In this document: in pieces, positions 26,334 to 34,840 of the stretch
How positions within the stretch are numbered: position 1 is the stretch's first letter
Layout: each line of letters opens with the position of its first letter
Source: Pseudomonas sp. ML96
Lineage (GTDB): Bacteria; Pseudomonadota; Gammaproteobacteria; Pseudomonadales; Pseudomonadaceae
Assembly (NCBI RefSeq): GCF_000761545.1
Contig: NZ_JPMY01000029.1
Span: 1 to 64,000 of the forward strand
Length of the DNA stretch: 64,000 nt
Reading direction: 5' to 3'
The notes under the pieces: model-generated
Database searches by the model: none
What the model was told of the DNA's origin: nothing
What the model saw: the letters and a program-made list of their open reading frames with translations, nothing else
Translations under genes and position numbers: made by a program

Positions 26334-28781
26334 ATGAAATACAAAGCGCCTGCCGAAAGTCAGGAAATCTTCGACCCGCGCTCTGGCTCACTCATTGAGC
26401 GGGCCTTGTTCAATCATCGCCACTGGGTGCTGATGCTTTGTCTGCTGGTCACCGTATTACTCGGCTGGCAAGCGACTCGCGTAGAGCTTAATGCCAGCTT
26501 CGAGAAGATGATTCCGACTGGCCACCCCTACATCGTCAATTACCTGGATAACCAGAAAGAGTTGTCCGGCCTAGGTAACGCCTTGCGTATTGCCGTGGCT
26601 AATCGCCATGGAGACATCTACGACGCGGATTACCTCAAGACCCTGCAAGCGCTGAGCGACCAGATCTATCTCCTGCCTGGTGTAGATCGTGCCTTCATGA
26701 AGTCGCTCTGGACACCGGCTACTCGTTGGGTCTCGGTAACCGAGGAGGGGCTTGATGGTGGTCCAGTAATCCCCGATGAGTACGACGGTAGCCCCGCGTC
26801 CTTGGCCGAGCTGCGCCGCAATGTGCAGCTCTCGAACGAGATTGGCCAATTGGTCTCGTTCGATCAGAGCTCCAGCATCATCTACGTGCCGCTGCTGTCG
26901 CGTACCGCCGATGGCAAGGAACTGAATTACGCAGAGCTATCCGCAGAGATTGAGCTGCTGCGTAGCCAGTTCCAGAGCGAAAGCATTGATATTCATGTCA
27001 CCGGGTTCGCCAAGAAGATTGGTGACCTGATTGCTGGTCTGGAGCAGATCCTCCTGTTCTTCGCCGCTGCGATTCTGATTACCACTCTGGTCCTGTATGG
27101 CTACACCCGCTGCGTGCGAAGCACCTTGCTGGTGGTGATCTGCTCGCTTGTAGCGGTGATCTGGCAGTTGGGCCTTCTCCCGCTTCTCGGCTACGAGCTG
27201 GATCCGTATTCGATCTTGGTGCCATTCCTGGTCTTCGCCATTGGCATGAGTCATGGCGCTCAGAAGATGAATGGCATCATGCAGGACATCGGCCGCGGTA
27301 TGCATCGGTTGGTAGCGGCCCGCTTCACTTTCCGACGCCTATTTCTTGCCGGCCTGACCGCTCTGCTGTGCGATGCGGTTGGCTTCGCGGTTCTAATGAT
27401 CATCAAGATCCAGGTGATCCAGGACCTGGCGATCATTGCCAGTCTGGGCGTTGCGGTTCTGATCTTCACCAACCTGATTTTGCTGCCTGTACTGCTCTCT
27501 TACGTCGGGGTCAGTCCTAGCGCTGCAGAGCACAGTCTAAAGAGCGAGCGCGCCGAAGAAAGTGGCCGGGTGCGCCATCCGTTCTGGCGTTTCCTCGACC
27601 TGTTTACACGCCGCCCATGGGCAGCGGTCTGTGTGGCTGTGAGCCTGGCCCTGGCAGTTTTCGGGTTCATGGTCAGTCTGCATCTGAGCATCGGCGATCT
27701 GGATCCAGGCGCGCCGGAGTTGCGTGCGGATTCGCGCTACAACCAAGACGATGCGTTCATGACGCGTAGCTACGGTGCCAGCAGCGACTTGTTTGCGGTG
27801 ATGGTGCGTACCCCAGCAGGGGCCTGTGCTCGCTACGACATTCTGCGCAAAGTTGATGAGCTGGATTGGCAGTTGCGCAGCCTGCAGGGTGTGGACTCGA
27901 CCAATTCACTGGCTCTGCTTAACCGGCGCATGCTGGTGGGGCTCTCCGAAGGCAGCCCGAAGTGGTACGAGCTGCAGAACAACCAGGCGACTCTGAACAT
28001 GATCACCGCCAGTGCTCCGCGTGGTCTGTACAACGAGTCCTGCAACCTGCTGACCCTCTACGTATACCTGACTGACCACAAGGCGGAGACTCTGACTCGC
28101 TTGGTCGATCACGTAGAGCAGTTCGCTGCTGCCAACAACACTGAGGAGGTCCAGTTCCTGATGGCTGCAGGTAATGCAGGCATCGAGGCGGCCACCAACA
28201 TTGTGGTGAAGAAAGCCAACCGCGAAATGCTGTTCTGGGTGTACGGCGCGGTCATCCTGCTATGCCTGATTACCTTCCGGTCCTGGCGCGCGACTCTCTG
28301 CGCAGTGATTCCACTGATGCTCACCTCCATTCTCTGCGAGGCGCTGATGGTGTGGCTGGGTATTGGGGTCAAGGTCGCCACGTTGCCAGTGATTGCTCTC
28401 GGGGTCGGCATCGGCGTGGATTACGCCCTGTATGTCATGAGCATCATGCTTGGCCATCTGCGAGAAGGATCGAGCTTGTCTCATGCCTACTACCGAGCAC
28501 TGGTCTCCACCGGAAAGGTGGTGATGCTGACCGGTGTCACGCTGGCTATCGGCGTTGGCACCTGGGCCTTCTCGCCCATTAAGTTCCAGGCCGACATGGG
28601 CATTCTGCTGGCCTTCATGTTCGTCTGGAACATGGTGGGCGCGCTGATGCTGCTACCTGCGCTGGCCTACTTCCTTCTCCCTGCCAGTCGGCGCCAATCG
28701 GCGTCGGCCGAGCCGCATACCGACAAGAAACAACTGGCTGTGGACTCCCACAAGGCGCAGGCGCGCATGGCGCACAGCTGA
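26334..28781 (+). CDS. RND-superfamily transporter of the MMPL type
   Basis: 815 residues. Two repeats, each of a TM helix (about 32-48 and 435-455), a large periplasmic loop and five TM helices (about 235-395 and 640-790). Conserved features include the LVFAIGMSHGAQ stretch and GVGIGVDYALYVMSIM in TM4-type helices. It is a proton-driven mover of hydrophobic molecules. With DUF1302, DUF1329 and the YCF48-like protein it completes a four-gene envelope set; direction (uptake or efflux) cannot be read from sequence. It overlaps no gene, but a GGAG lies just before its ATG. Confidence 0.85.
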   Translation: MKYKAPAESQEIFDPRSGSLIERALFNHRHWVLMLCLLVTVLLGWQATRVELNASFEKMIPTGHPYIVNYLDNQKELSGLGNALRIAVANRHGDIYDADYLKTLQALSDQIYLLPGVDRAFMKSLWTPATRWVSVTEEGLDGGPVIPDEYDGSPASLAELRRNVQLSNEIGQLVSFDQSSSIIYVPLLSRTADGKELNYAELSAEIELLRSQFQSESIDIHVTGFAKKIGDLIAGLEQILLFFAAAILITTLVLYGYTRCVRSTLLVVICSLVAVIWQLGLLPLLGYELDPYSILVPFLVFAIGMSHGAQKMNGIMQDIGRGMHRLVAARFTFRRLFLAGLTALLCDAVGFAVLMIIKIQVIQDLAIIASLGVAVLIFTNLILLPVLLSYVGVSPSAAEHSLKSERAEESGRVRHPFWRFLDLFTRRPWAAVCVAVSLALAVFGFMVSLHLSIGDLDPGAPELRADSRYNQDDAFMTRSYGASSDLFAVMVRTPAGACARYDILRKVDELDWQLRSLQGVDSTNSLALLNRRMLVGLSEGSPKWYELQNNQATLNMITASAPRGLYNESCNLLTLYVYLTDHKAETLTRLVDHVEQFAAANNTEEVQFLMAAGNAGIEAATNIVVKKANREMLFWVYGAVILLCLITFRSWRATLCAVIPLMLTSILCEALMVWLGIGVKVATLPVIALGVGIGVDYALYVMSIMLGHLREGSSLSHAYYRALVSTGKVVMLTGVTLAIGVGTWAFSPIKFQADMGILLAFMFVWNMVGALMLLPALAYFLLPASRRQSASAEPHTDKKQLAVDSHKAQARMAHS

Positions 28782-28794
28782 ACGATCGACCACC

Positions 28795-28807
28795 ACAAAA
28801 ACAAAAA
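28795..28807 (+). promoter_or_regulatory. A-rich Crc/Hfq-type motif before the small ORF and MFS gene
   Basis: ACAAAAACAAAAA, 11 bases before the ATG at 28819. It contains AAnAAnAA and precedes the AATAGG ribosome-binding region. Confidence 0.5.
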
Positions 28808-28818
28808 TAGGTATCCCA

Positions 28819-28923
28819 ATGAAGATGCTGACCTTGCTGTTAGATGGACTCTATACGGGACTGATCGCCTATGGCTCCGACTTCTGGTGCATTCCGCCGG
28901 AGGGGGTGAGCGATGAGCGCTGA
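28819..28923 (+). CDS. 34-residue small ORF coupled to the MFS gene
   Basis: Starts with ATG shortly after an A-rich motif and overlaps the MFS gene by 11 bases. The peptide begins MKMLTLLLDGLYTGLIAYGS and is partly hydrophobic, ending acidic. The overlap suggests coupled translation. It could be a small membrane protein or a leader. The layout repeats that of 11304-11405. No family known to me. Confidence 0.4.
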   Translation: MKMLTLLLDGLYTGLIAYGSDFWCIPPEGVSDER

Positions 28924-30109
28924 ACGTATAGCTGGACCGGCTCAGTCACTGCTCCTGCTGTTCGGCAGTTGCTTGCCGGTACTTGGTGCGGTCCTCATCG
29001 CGCCAGTCCTGCCACGAATGCAAGAGCACTTCGCTGATACTCCGGGTGTCGAGGTGCTGACGCCTATCGCCCTGACTATTCCTGCACTGGTTATTGCGTT
29101 GATCGCACCGTTCGCCGGTGTGATCGCAGATCGGGTCGGGCGCAAACCACTGCTACTGACCTCTTTGCTTCTCTATGCGCTGTGCGGTCTTTTGCCGCTT
29201 TGGCTTGAGTCGCTTCCCGGCATCGTTGCGAGCAGGGCCGGTTTGGGGCTAGCAGAGGCAGGCATCATGACCTGCTGTACAGCGCTTATGGGTGATTACT
29301 ACCAGGGTGATCGTCGGGAGCGTCTGTTCGCCCTTCAGATGGTCGCAACGTCACTTTCGGCCGCGGTATTTATCGCCCTCGGTGGTGCGCTCGGCCAGAG
29401 TGATTGGCGTGTGCCATTCGTGCTCTACGCCTCGGGACTGATCTTCCTGCCGATTATGGCCTGGCTGCTGTGGGAGCCACACGCCAGCCATAGTGAGGCT
29501 GAAGTGAAGAGTGCCGAGCGATTCCCTTGGTCCGCGCTCCTTCCTCTGTATGCCTTGACCGTTCTTGCGGGGATCAGCCTGTTTATCGTCCCGGTGCAGG
29601 CAGGTTATCTGCTGACTCTCATGCACGTCGACTCGCCGCAGCAGATCGGCCTGACCATGGGGGCAAACCAGCTCGGCGTTCTGGCCGGTGCTTTGTCGTT
29701 CCGACTGCTGAGTGGCCTACAGCGCAAGAGTCTTTTGCTCATCGCCTTCGCCACGGCCGGGTTTGGCGGGCTGCTAATGGCCCAGGCTGGCAATCATGCA
29801 GTAGTGATCATTGCAGTGCTGGTTAACGGTTTGGGCATCGGTCTGATGCTGCCAACCCTGATCACCTGGGTGATGAGCCGAGTCAGCTTCGCTCAACGCG
29901 GCCGAGCCAGTGGCGGCTTTACCGCCGCTCTGTTCGCCGGCGAGTTCATAAGCCCCCTCGTGGTGATTGGAATCACTGGAGGTCAACTCGAGGCGCTCCC
30001 CGCAGCATTGACCGTTGTGGCCATCGCCCAATGCGTACTCGCATTTATCTGTCTGGGGCTCCATCGACTTTTCCGCGCGCTGGCTGAGCCAGTGCATGCG
30101 CTTGCCTGA
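28913..30109 (+). CDS. major facilitator superfamily transporter
   Basis: 398 residues with about 12 TM helices. The loop 2-3 motif appears as GVIADRVGRKPLLL. Sequence features suit the DHA1 drug/proton antiporter or aromatic acid groups. As part of a catabolic run it may import the substrate or export a toxic intermediate. An AGGGGG ribosome-binding site precedes the ATG, inside the upstream small ORF. Confidence 0.8.
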   Translation: MSAERIAGPAQSLLLLFGSCLPVLGAVLIAPVLPRMQEHFADTPGVEVLTPIALTIPALVIALIAPFAGVIADRVGRKPLLLTSLLLYALCGLLPLWLESLPGIVASRAGLGLAEAGIMTCCTALMGDYYQGDRRERLFALQMVATSLSAAVFIALGGALGQSDWRVPFVLYASGLIFLPIMAWLLWEPHASHSEAEVKSAERFPWSALLPLYALTVLAGISLFIVPVQAGYLLTLMHVDSPQQIGLTMGANQLGVLAGALSFRLLSGLQRKSLLLIAFATAGFGGLLMAQAGNHAVVIIAVLVNGLGIGLMLPTLITWVMSRVSFAQRGRASGGFTAALFAGEFISPLVVIGITGGQLEALPAALTVVAIAQCVLAFICLGLHRLFRALAEPVHALA

Positions 30110-30127
30110 TATCTGCCGAGGCTTTGT

Positions 30128-30718
30128 ATGGCTAATGCACTAAATCCGGAAGCGCTTGACCAGCTCTTCCTGAAAGCACGTTCCCACAACCAGTGGCAGG
30201 ACCGGGATGTTCCCGATGCCCTGCTGGATCAGTTGTATCAGACCCTGCGACAAGGGCCGACCAGCAACAATTGCAGTCCGGCACGCTTCGTGTTCGTGCG
30301 AAGCGACGAGGCTAAGCAAAAGCTTCTGCCTGCGCTTAAAGGACATAACGGCGAGAAAATGTTGCAGGCCCCGGTGACAGCCATCGTCGCATGGGACAGT
30401 CGCTTCTTTGATCATTTGCCCCAACTGTTCCCGATCTACGATGCCGGTGCAGCATTCCGCGAGAACCCTGAGGCGGCGTTCGTCGCAGGGTTGCGCAATA
30501 GCAGCCTGCAGGGGGCTTACCTCATCCTCGCCGCGCGAGCGCTTGGCTTGGACTGCGGCCCAATGTCCGGCTTTGATGCAGCACAGGTAGACGCAGCCTT
30601 CTTCCCGGATGGACGCTGGCGCAGCAACTTCCTCTGCTGTCTGGGTTATGGAGATGAGACCGGCCTGCGTCCGTCCGGACCTCGGCTGTCCTTCGAGCAA
30701 GCGTGCCTTGTGCAATGA
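30128..30718 (+). CDS. nitroreductase family protein, RutE-like
   Basis: 196 residues. FMN-dependent fold: RSHNQWQDRDVPDALLDQLY near the start, GPTSNNCSPARFVFV (FMN phosphate region) and NSSLQGAYLILAARALGLDCGPMSGFD. The closest group is RutE (malonic semialdehyde reductase). A role in reducing an aldehyde or enone intermediate is inferred from position. It overlaps the next gene by four bases (ATGA). Confidence 0.8.
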   Translation: MANALNPEALDQLFLKARSHNQWQDRDVPDALLDQLYQTLRQGPTSNNCSPARFVFVRSDEAKQKLLPALKGHNGEKMLQAPVTAIVAWDSRFFDHLPQLFPIYDAGAAFRENPEAAFVAGLRNSSLQGAYLILAARALGLDCGPMSGFDAAQVDAAFFPDGRWRSNFLCCLGYGDETGLRPSGPRLSFEQACLVQ

Positions 30719-31491
30719 CCCGAGCACTCTTTTCCCTTGAGGGGCAGGTTGCGCTGATCACGGGAGCCACTCGAGGTATTGGTCTGGCGATCGCACGCGA
30801 GTACGGCCACGCCGGCGCACGCCTGATCATCAACAGCGAGAGTGCCGAGGCTTGTGATCATGCTGTCACTCTGCTGCGCAATGAGGGATTGGACGCTGAT
30901 GGACTAGTAGCCGACCTCCGCAAGGCCGAGCAAGTCCGCGGTCTGGCCAATCAGGCGCTTGAGCTTTATGGCCAGATCGATGTGTTGGTGTGCAATGCCG
31001 GAGTAGCTCCACATATGGGGCCGTTGGCTAGTGCTGATGATGCGCAATGGCGACTGACGATGTCCGTCAACCTCGAGAGTGCGGCTTGGTTGAGCGCCGA
31101 ATTGCTGCCGCAGATGGCGCGCCGCGGAGGCGGCAGTGTGGTGTTCATAGCCAGCATTGCAGGCGTCCGAGGCAATCGAGGGCTTGGTCTCTACGGGTTG
31201 TCGAAAGCCGCGTTGGCTCAGTTGGCTCGCAACCTGGCAGTGGAGTGGGGCCCCTCCAATATTCGGGTGAACACCATCAGTCCAGGTGTGATTCAGACCG
31301 AGTTCGCCAGACCGCTCACTGATAACCCAGAAATTATGCAGCGTCGTTTGGCATTGACCCCACTACGCCGTGCAGGAATTCCCGAAGAGGTCGCTGGGCT
31401 AGCACTGCTGCTTGCTGCTCCCGGCGGGGCCTTTATCACTGGACAGAACTTGATAGTCGACGGTGGCACAACCATCGGCGACGGCAACTGA
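30715..31491 (+). CDS. short-chain dehydrogenase/reductase
   Basis: 258 residues. Rossmann motif GATRGIGLA, NAG motif (CNAGVAP), catalytic Ser in FIASIAG and YGLSK (Tyr-x-x-x-Lys), and a closing GQNLIVDGGTTIGDG. Classical SDR, oxidising or reducing an alcohol or ketone with NAD(P). The start overlaps the previous stop, confirming the operon. Confidence 0.87.
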   Translation: MTRALFSLEGQVALITGATRGIGLAIAREYGHAGARLIINSESAEACDHAVTLLRNEGLDADGLVADLRKAEQVRGLANQALELYGQIDVLVCNAGVAPHMGPLASADDAQWRLTMSVNLESAAWLSAELLPQMARRGGGSVVFIASIAGVRGNRGLGLYGLSKAALAQLARNLAVEWGPSNIRVNTISPGVIQTEFARPLTDNPEIMQRRLALTPLRRAGIPEEVAGLALLLAAPGGAFITGQNLIVDGGTTIGDGN

Positions 31492-31502
31492 ACGGAGCAC
31501 CT

Positions 31503-32075
31503 ATGCAAAGCCTTCCTTCTTTCAAGCGCGTAGTGACTGGTCACGACGCCCAGGGCGTAGCCGTAGTAGCTATGTCTGGCGAGACACCTAATAACTTCCC
31601 TCTCAAGGCGATCCCGGGAACGGTTTTCTACGAGGTATGGAAGAGTCACACAAGTCCGGCGCCTCTGAACAATGACGATGATCCCACCAACAGCCCACTT
31701 CAGCTCAGTCCAGAACTGCAAGGAAGTGTGATCCGCGTAGTTGATATCCCTCCGGACAGCGTACAGAACCAGATCAGTGCCGAGGATGCTGCTGCTGCAT
31801 TCTCCGAAATTGGCGAATCGCATGCCGGTACTGGGAAGTCCGACTCGAAGCACAAGCTGATGCACCGTACTGAAACGCTTGATTACGGCGTGGTCACTGA
31901 AGGCGAAGTTTGGTTGGTCTTGGATGGCGAAGAAGTCCATCTCAAACGTGGCGACATTGTTGTTCAGCGCGGCACCAATCACGCCTGGAGCAATCGTACC
32001 GAGGCAATGGCCAGGATGGTGTTCATCCTGCTGGATGGCCGTTATGCGCCGGAGCTGCTGGAGGTGTTGAAATGA
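31503..32075 (+). CDS. cupin-domain protein
   Basis: 190 residues with one cupin barrel near the C-terminus: LDYGVVTEGEVWLVLDGEEVHLKRGD (motif 1 region) and GTNHAWSNRT (motif 2). The N-terminal 90 residues form strands and an acidic loop. Cupins of this length appear in aromatic catabolic clusters as isomerases, decarboxylases or binding proteins. The metal ligands are incomplete by eye (single clear His), so catalysis is uncertain. Its stop overlaps the next start (ATGA). Confidence 0.75.
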   Translation: MQSLPSFKRVVTGHDAQGVAVVAMSGETPNNFPLKAIPGTVFYEVWKSHTSPAPLNNDDDPTNSPLQLSPELQGSVIRVVDIPPDSVQNQISAEDAAAAFSEIGESHAGTGKSDSKHKLMHRTETLDYGVVTEGEVWLVLDGEEVHLKRGDIVVQRGTNHAWSNRTEAMARMVFILLDGRYAPELLEVLK

Positions 32076-33064
32076 AACTGGCAACCCTGGCAGATGGTAC
32101 TCGCGACGGTCGTTTGCTCTTGGTGTCTCGTGACCTAACCCGAGCAGTAGATGCCGCAGATATAGCACCAACCCTGCAAGTCGCTATCGACAACTGGTGG
32201 GGTGTTGAGGCAGATCTGCAGAGCCGCTATGAGGCGCTGAATCGCAATGAGCTAGCTAACACCTTTGTCTTCGAGACGACCAAAGTGATGGCGCCGCTTC
32301 CTCGAGCCTGGCAGTGGTTGGACGGATCCTGTTTCCTCAGCCACGGCGAGTTGATGCAGCGTGCCTTCAACATCGACCCGATTGAGGGAGTCGAACAGAC
32401 GCCGCTGATGTACCAGGGCGCAGGTGATGATTTCATCGGGTCTTGCCAAGACATCCCTTTACCTAGTGAGGCTCATGGCATCGACTTCGAGGGTGAGTTC
32501 GCAGTGCTGGTCGACGAAGTACCAATGGGGTGCACTGCTGAGCAAGCCCTCAAGCACATTCGCCTGGTTCTGCAGGTTAACGATGTCAGCCTGCGTGCAC
32601 TGGCTCCGCGTGAGATGCGTACTGGCTTTGGTTTCGTTCAGGCCAAGTCTTCATCTAGTTTTGCACCAGTAGCAGTTACCCCGGATGAGTTGGGGGAGGC
32701 CTGGCGTGATGCTCGTGTACATCTGCCGCTGAACGTTGAATGGAACGGCGAATGGTTTGGCCATCCGCACGGTGGCGCAATGCACTTCGGTTTCCATCAA
32801 CTGATCGCCCACGCTGCACTAACTCGCCGCCTCAGTGCCGGAACCTTGATTGGCTCCGGTACCGTTTCTAACACTGATCGTAGTGTCGGCTCGGCATGCA
32901 TTGCCGAGCGCCGTGCCATCGAGATGATTGCTCATGGCGCTCCTCAAACTGGGTTCATGCGCTTTGGTGATCGCATCCGAATGGAGGCACGGGCCGGCGA
33001 CGGTAGCCCTGTGTTCGGCGCCATTGACCAGCGTGTTGTGCAAGAGGGCACTCCATGCGCGTGA
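32072..33064 (+). CDS. fumarylacetoacetate hydrolase family protein
   Basis: 330 residues from the ATG at 32072 (MKLATLADGTRDGR..). The FAH core has the acidic metal motif in DFEGEFAVLVDE, VLQVNDVSLR, a Lys region in GFVQAKSSSSFAPVA and the closing GSGTVSN. FAH-family enzymes hydrolyse C-C bonds of ring-cleavage products (acylpyruvates) or decarboxylate 2-oxo acids. This enzyme would logically act after the VOC dioxygenase. It overlaps the next gene by 10 bases. Confidence 0.82.
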   Translation: MKLATLADGTRDGRLLLVSRDLTRAVDAADIAPTLQVAIDNWWGVEADLQSRYEALNRNELANTFVFETTKVMAPLPRAWQWLDGSCFLSHGELMQRAFNIDPIEGVEQTPLMYQGAGDDFIGSCQDIPLPSEAHGIDFEGEFAVLVDEVPMGCTAEQALKHIRLVLQVNDVSLRALAPREMRTGFGFVQAKSSSSFAPVAVTPDELGEAWRDARVHLPLNVEWNGEWFGHPHGGAMHFGFHQLIAHAALTRRLSAGTLIGSGTVSNTDRSVGSACIAERRAIEMIAHGAPQTGFMRFGDRIRMEARAGDGSPVFGAIDQRVVQEGTPCA

Positions 33065-34044
33065 TGATCACTGGCGCTAATGGCTTTGTTGGAAGAGGGC
33101 TGGTACAGCGCCTTCTGGCTGATGGCGTTCTGCGCGGAAAGCGTATTGATGCACTTCTCCTGGTGGATCAGGAGCTGGTCGGTTTTCCAGAGGACAAACG
33201 CATTCGCCGGCACTCTGGCAGCGTGACGGATAAAGCTCTGATTCGCCGTGTACTGGCTGACGGAATCGATGTGGTTTTCCACCTGGTGAGCATCCCAGGT
33301 GGTGCTGCTGAAGCCAACTACGATCTGGGCTATGAGGTCAATCTGCAGGCCAGCCTGGAGTTACTGCATCAGTTACGCAATAAGTCCAAACCGCCACGTT
33401 TGGTTTACGCCAGCAGCGTGGCTGTTTACGGGGCAGATCTCCCCGGGCGGATGGATGAAGCTACAGGTGCTGTACCGAAGCTCTCCTATGCAAGTCATAA
33501 GCTGATGGTAGAGACCCAGCTTGCTGATCTTGCTCGGCGTGGAGAGGTAGATGGTATCGCTCTGCGCTTGCCTGGAATCGTGGCCCGTCCGCGCCAGCCC
33601 AATGGCCTGAAGTCAGCGTTCATGAGCGACCTTCTGCATGCTGTGGCGGCAGGTGATCGGTATGTATGCCCGGTATCAGCTCAGGCTACTGCTTGGTGGA
33701 TGTCTGCGCGCTGCTGTGTCGACAACCTAGTGCATGCGGCTGAGCTAGAGGGAGAGCTCGGCTCACGTATTTGCCAACTGCCGGTCTTGCACCTGTCTAT
33801 CGATCAGGTGCTGGACGCATTGTCCGCTTGCTTCGGTGAGCAGCACAGAGCCTTGGTCAGCTTCGCTCCTGAGTCGGAGCTGGAGGCGCTATTCGGCAAT
33901 TATCCACCGCTGCGGACGCCGCAAGCTAAGGCGCTGGGCTTCCATCACGACGGTTCTGCCTCCGCGCTGATCCGCAACGCCCTCAATCTCTCATTCTCGC
34001 GTCGCCCTCGTTCAGCGGCCTCTATTGTAGGTACTCCGACATGA
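33055..34044 (+). CDS. NAD-dependent epimerase/dehydratase family protein
   Basis: 329 residues, extended SDR: GANGFVGRG at 7-15, VFHLVSIPGGAAEANYDLGYEVN, the catalytic YASSVAVYG and YASHK. It resembles D-erythronate dehydrogenase (DenD), which oxidises hydroxy acids. In this context it may act on a hydroxylated intermediate. It overlaps both neighbours, so belongs to the same transcript. Confidence 0.75.
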   Translation: MRVMITGANGFVGRGLVQRLLADGVLRGKRIDALLLVDQELVGFPEDKRIRRHSGSVTDKALIRRVLADGIDVVFHLVSIPGGAAEANYDLGYEVNLQASLELLHQLRNKSKPPRLVYASSVAVYGADLPGRMDEATGAVPKLSYASHKLMVETQLADLARRGEVDGIALRLPGIVARPRQPNGLKSAFMSDLLHAVAAGDRYVCPVSAQATAWWMSARCCVDNLVHAAELEGELGSRICQLPVLHLSIDQVLDALSACFGEQHRALVSFAPESELEALFGNYPPLRTPQAKALGFHHDGSASALIRNALNLSFSRRPRSAASIVGTPT

Positions 34045-34826
34045 CCCAGAAGAAGCGTCGTTTAGTCGATCTATCGGTGACTCTCGACAACAATCCCTAC
34101 ACCGATCCGCCACCCCTCCTGCCGAAAATCGATTACATGGACCACCAGCAAGGCTGGCCGGAAATGGCGGCGATGTTTCCAGGGTTGCGCAAGGATCAAT
34201 TGCCCGGTGATGAGTCTTGGGCGGCAGAGCGCCTGAACATCACGACTCATAGCGGCACTCATATGGATGCGCCTTGGCATTACGCCTCAACTACCGATGG
34301 TGGCAAGCCGGCATTCGGTATTGATGAGCTTCCGCTGGAGTGGTGCCTGCAGCCGGGGGTGAAGCTGGACTTCCGTGATTTCCCAGACGGTCACGTGGTT
34401 ACTGGCGCAGAGGTGGAGGCTGAACTGGCCCGGATAGGGCATGACCTTCAGCCGCTGGACATCGTGCTGATCAACACTCGTGCAGGAAGCCTTTTTGGTC
34501 AGCCGGGTTACTTGGAGGCAGGTGTCGGTATGGGCCGGGAGGCAACCCTTTATCTGCTGGAGCGAGGCGTGCGCGTAGTTGGGACCGATGCCTGGAGCTG
34601 GGATGCCCCCTTTAAGTACACCCGTGAGCGTTTTGCCGAGTCTGGTGATGCCGCAATCATTTGGGAGGGCCATAAGGCTGGCCGCGACATCGGATATGGG
34701 CAGATGGAGAAACTGGCCAACCTAGAAAGCCTGCCTGCTAGTGGTTTCCAGGTTTCCTGCTTCCCCTACAAGATCAAGCATGCCTCGGCTGGTTTTGTCC
34801 GCGCAGTTGCCATCTTCGAAGAATAA
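34041..34826 (+). CDS. cyclase family protein (metal-dependent hydrolase, kynurenine formamidase-like)
   Basis: 261 residues. Family motif HSGTHMDAPWHY with the metal-binding HxGTHxD; also LSVTLDNNPYTDPP at the start and VGTDAWSWDAPF later. Known members hydrolyse formamides (KynB), isatin or cyclic amides and lactones. It overlaps the previous gene by 4 bases and is followed after 14 bases by the sulfatase. Possible lactone or ring-product hydrolase. Confidence 0.8.
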   Translation: MTQKKRRLVDLSVTLDNNPYTDPPPLLPKIDYMDHQQGWPEMAAMFPGLRKDQLPGDESWAAERLNITTHSGTHMDAPWHYASTTDGGKPAFGIDELPLEWCLQPGVKLDFRDFPDGHVVTGAEVEAELARIGHDLQPLDIVLINTRAGSLFGQPGYLEAGVGMGREATLYLLERGVRVVGTDAWSWDAPFKYTRERFAESGDAAIIWEGHKAGRDIGYGQMEKLANLESLPASGFQVSCFPYKIKHASAGFVRAVAIFEE

Positions 34827-34840
34827 GAGAGAGGTACCTC

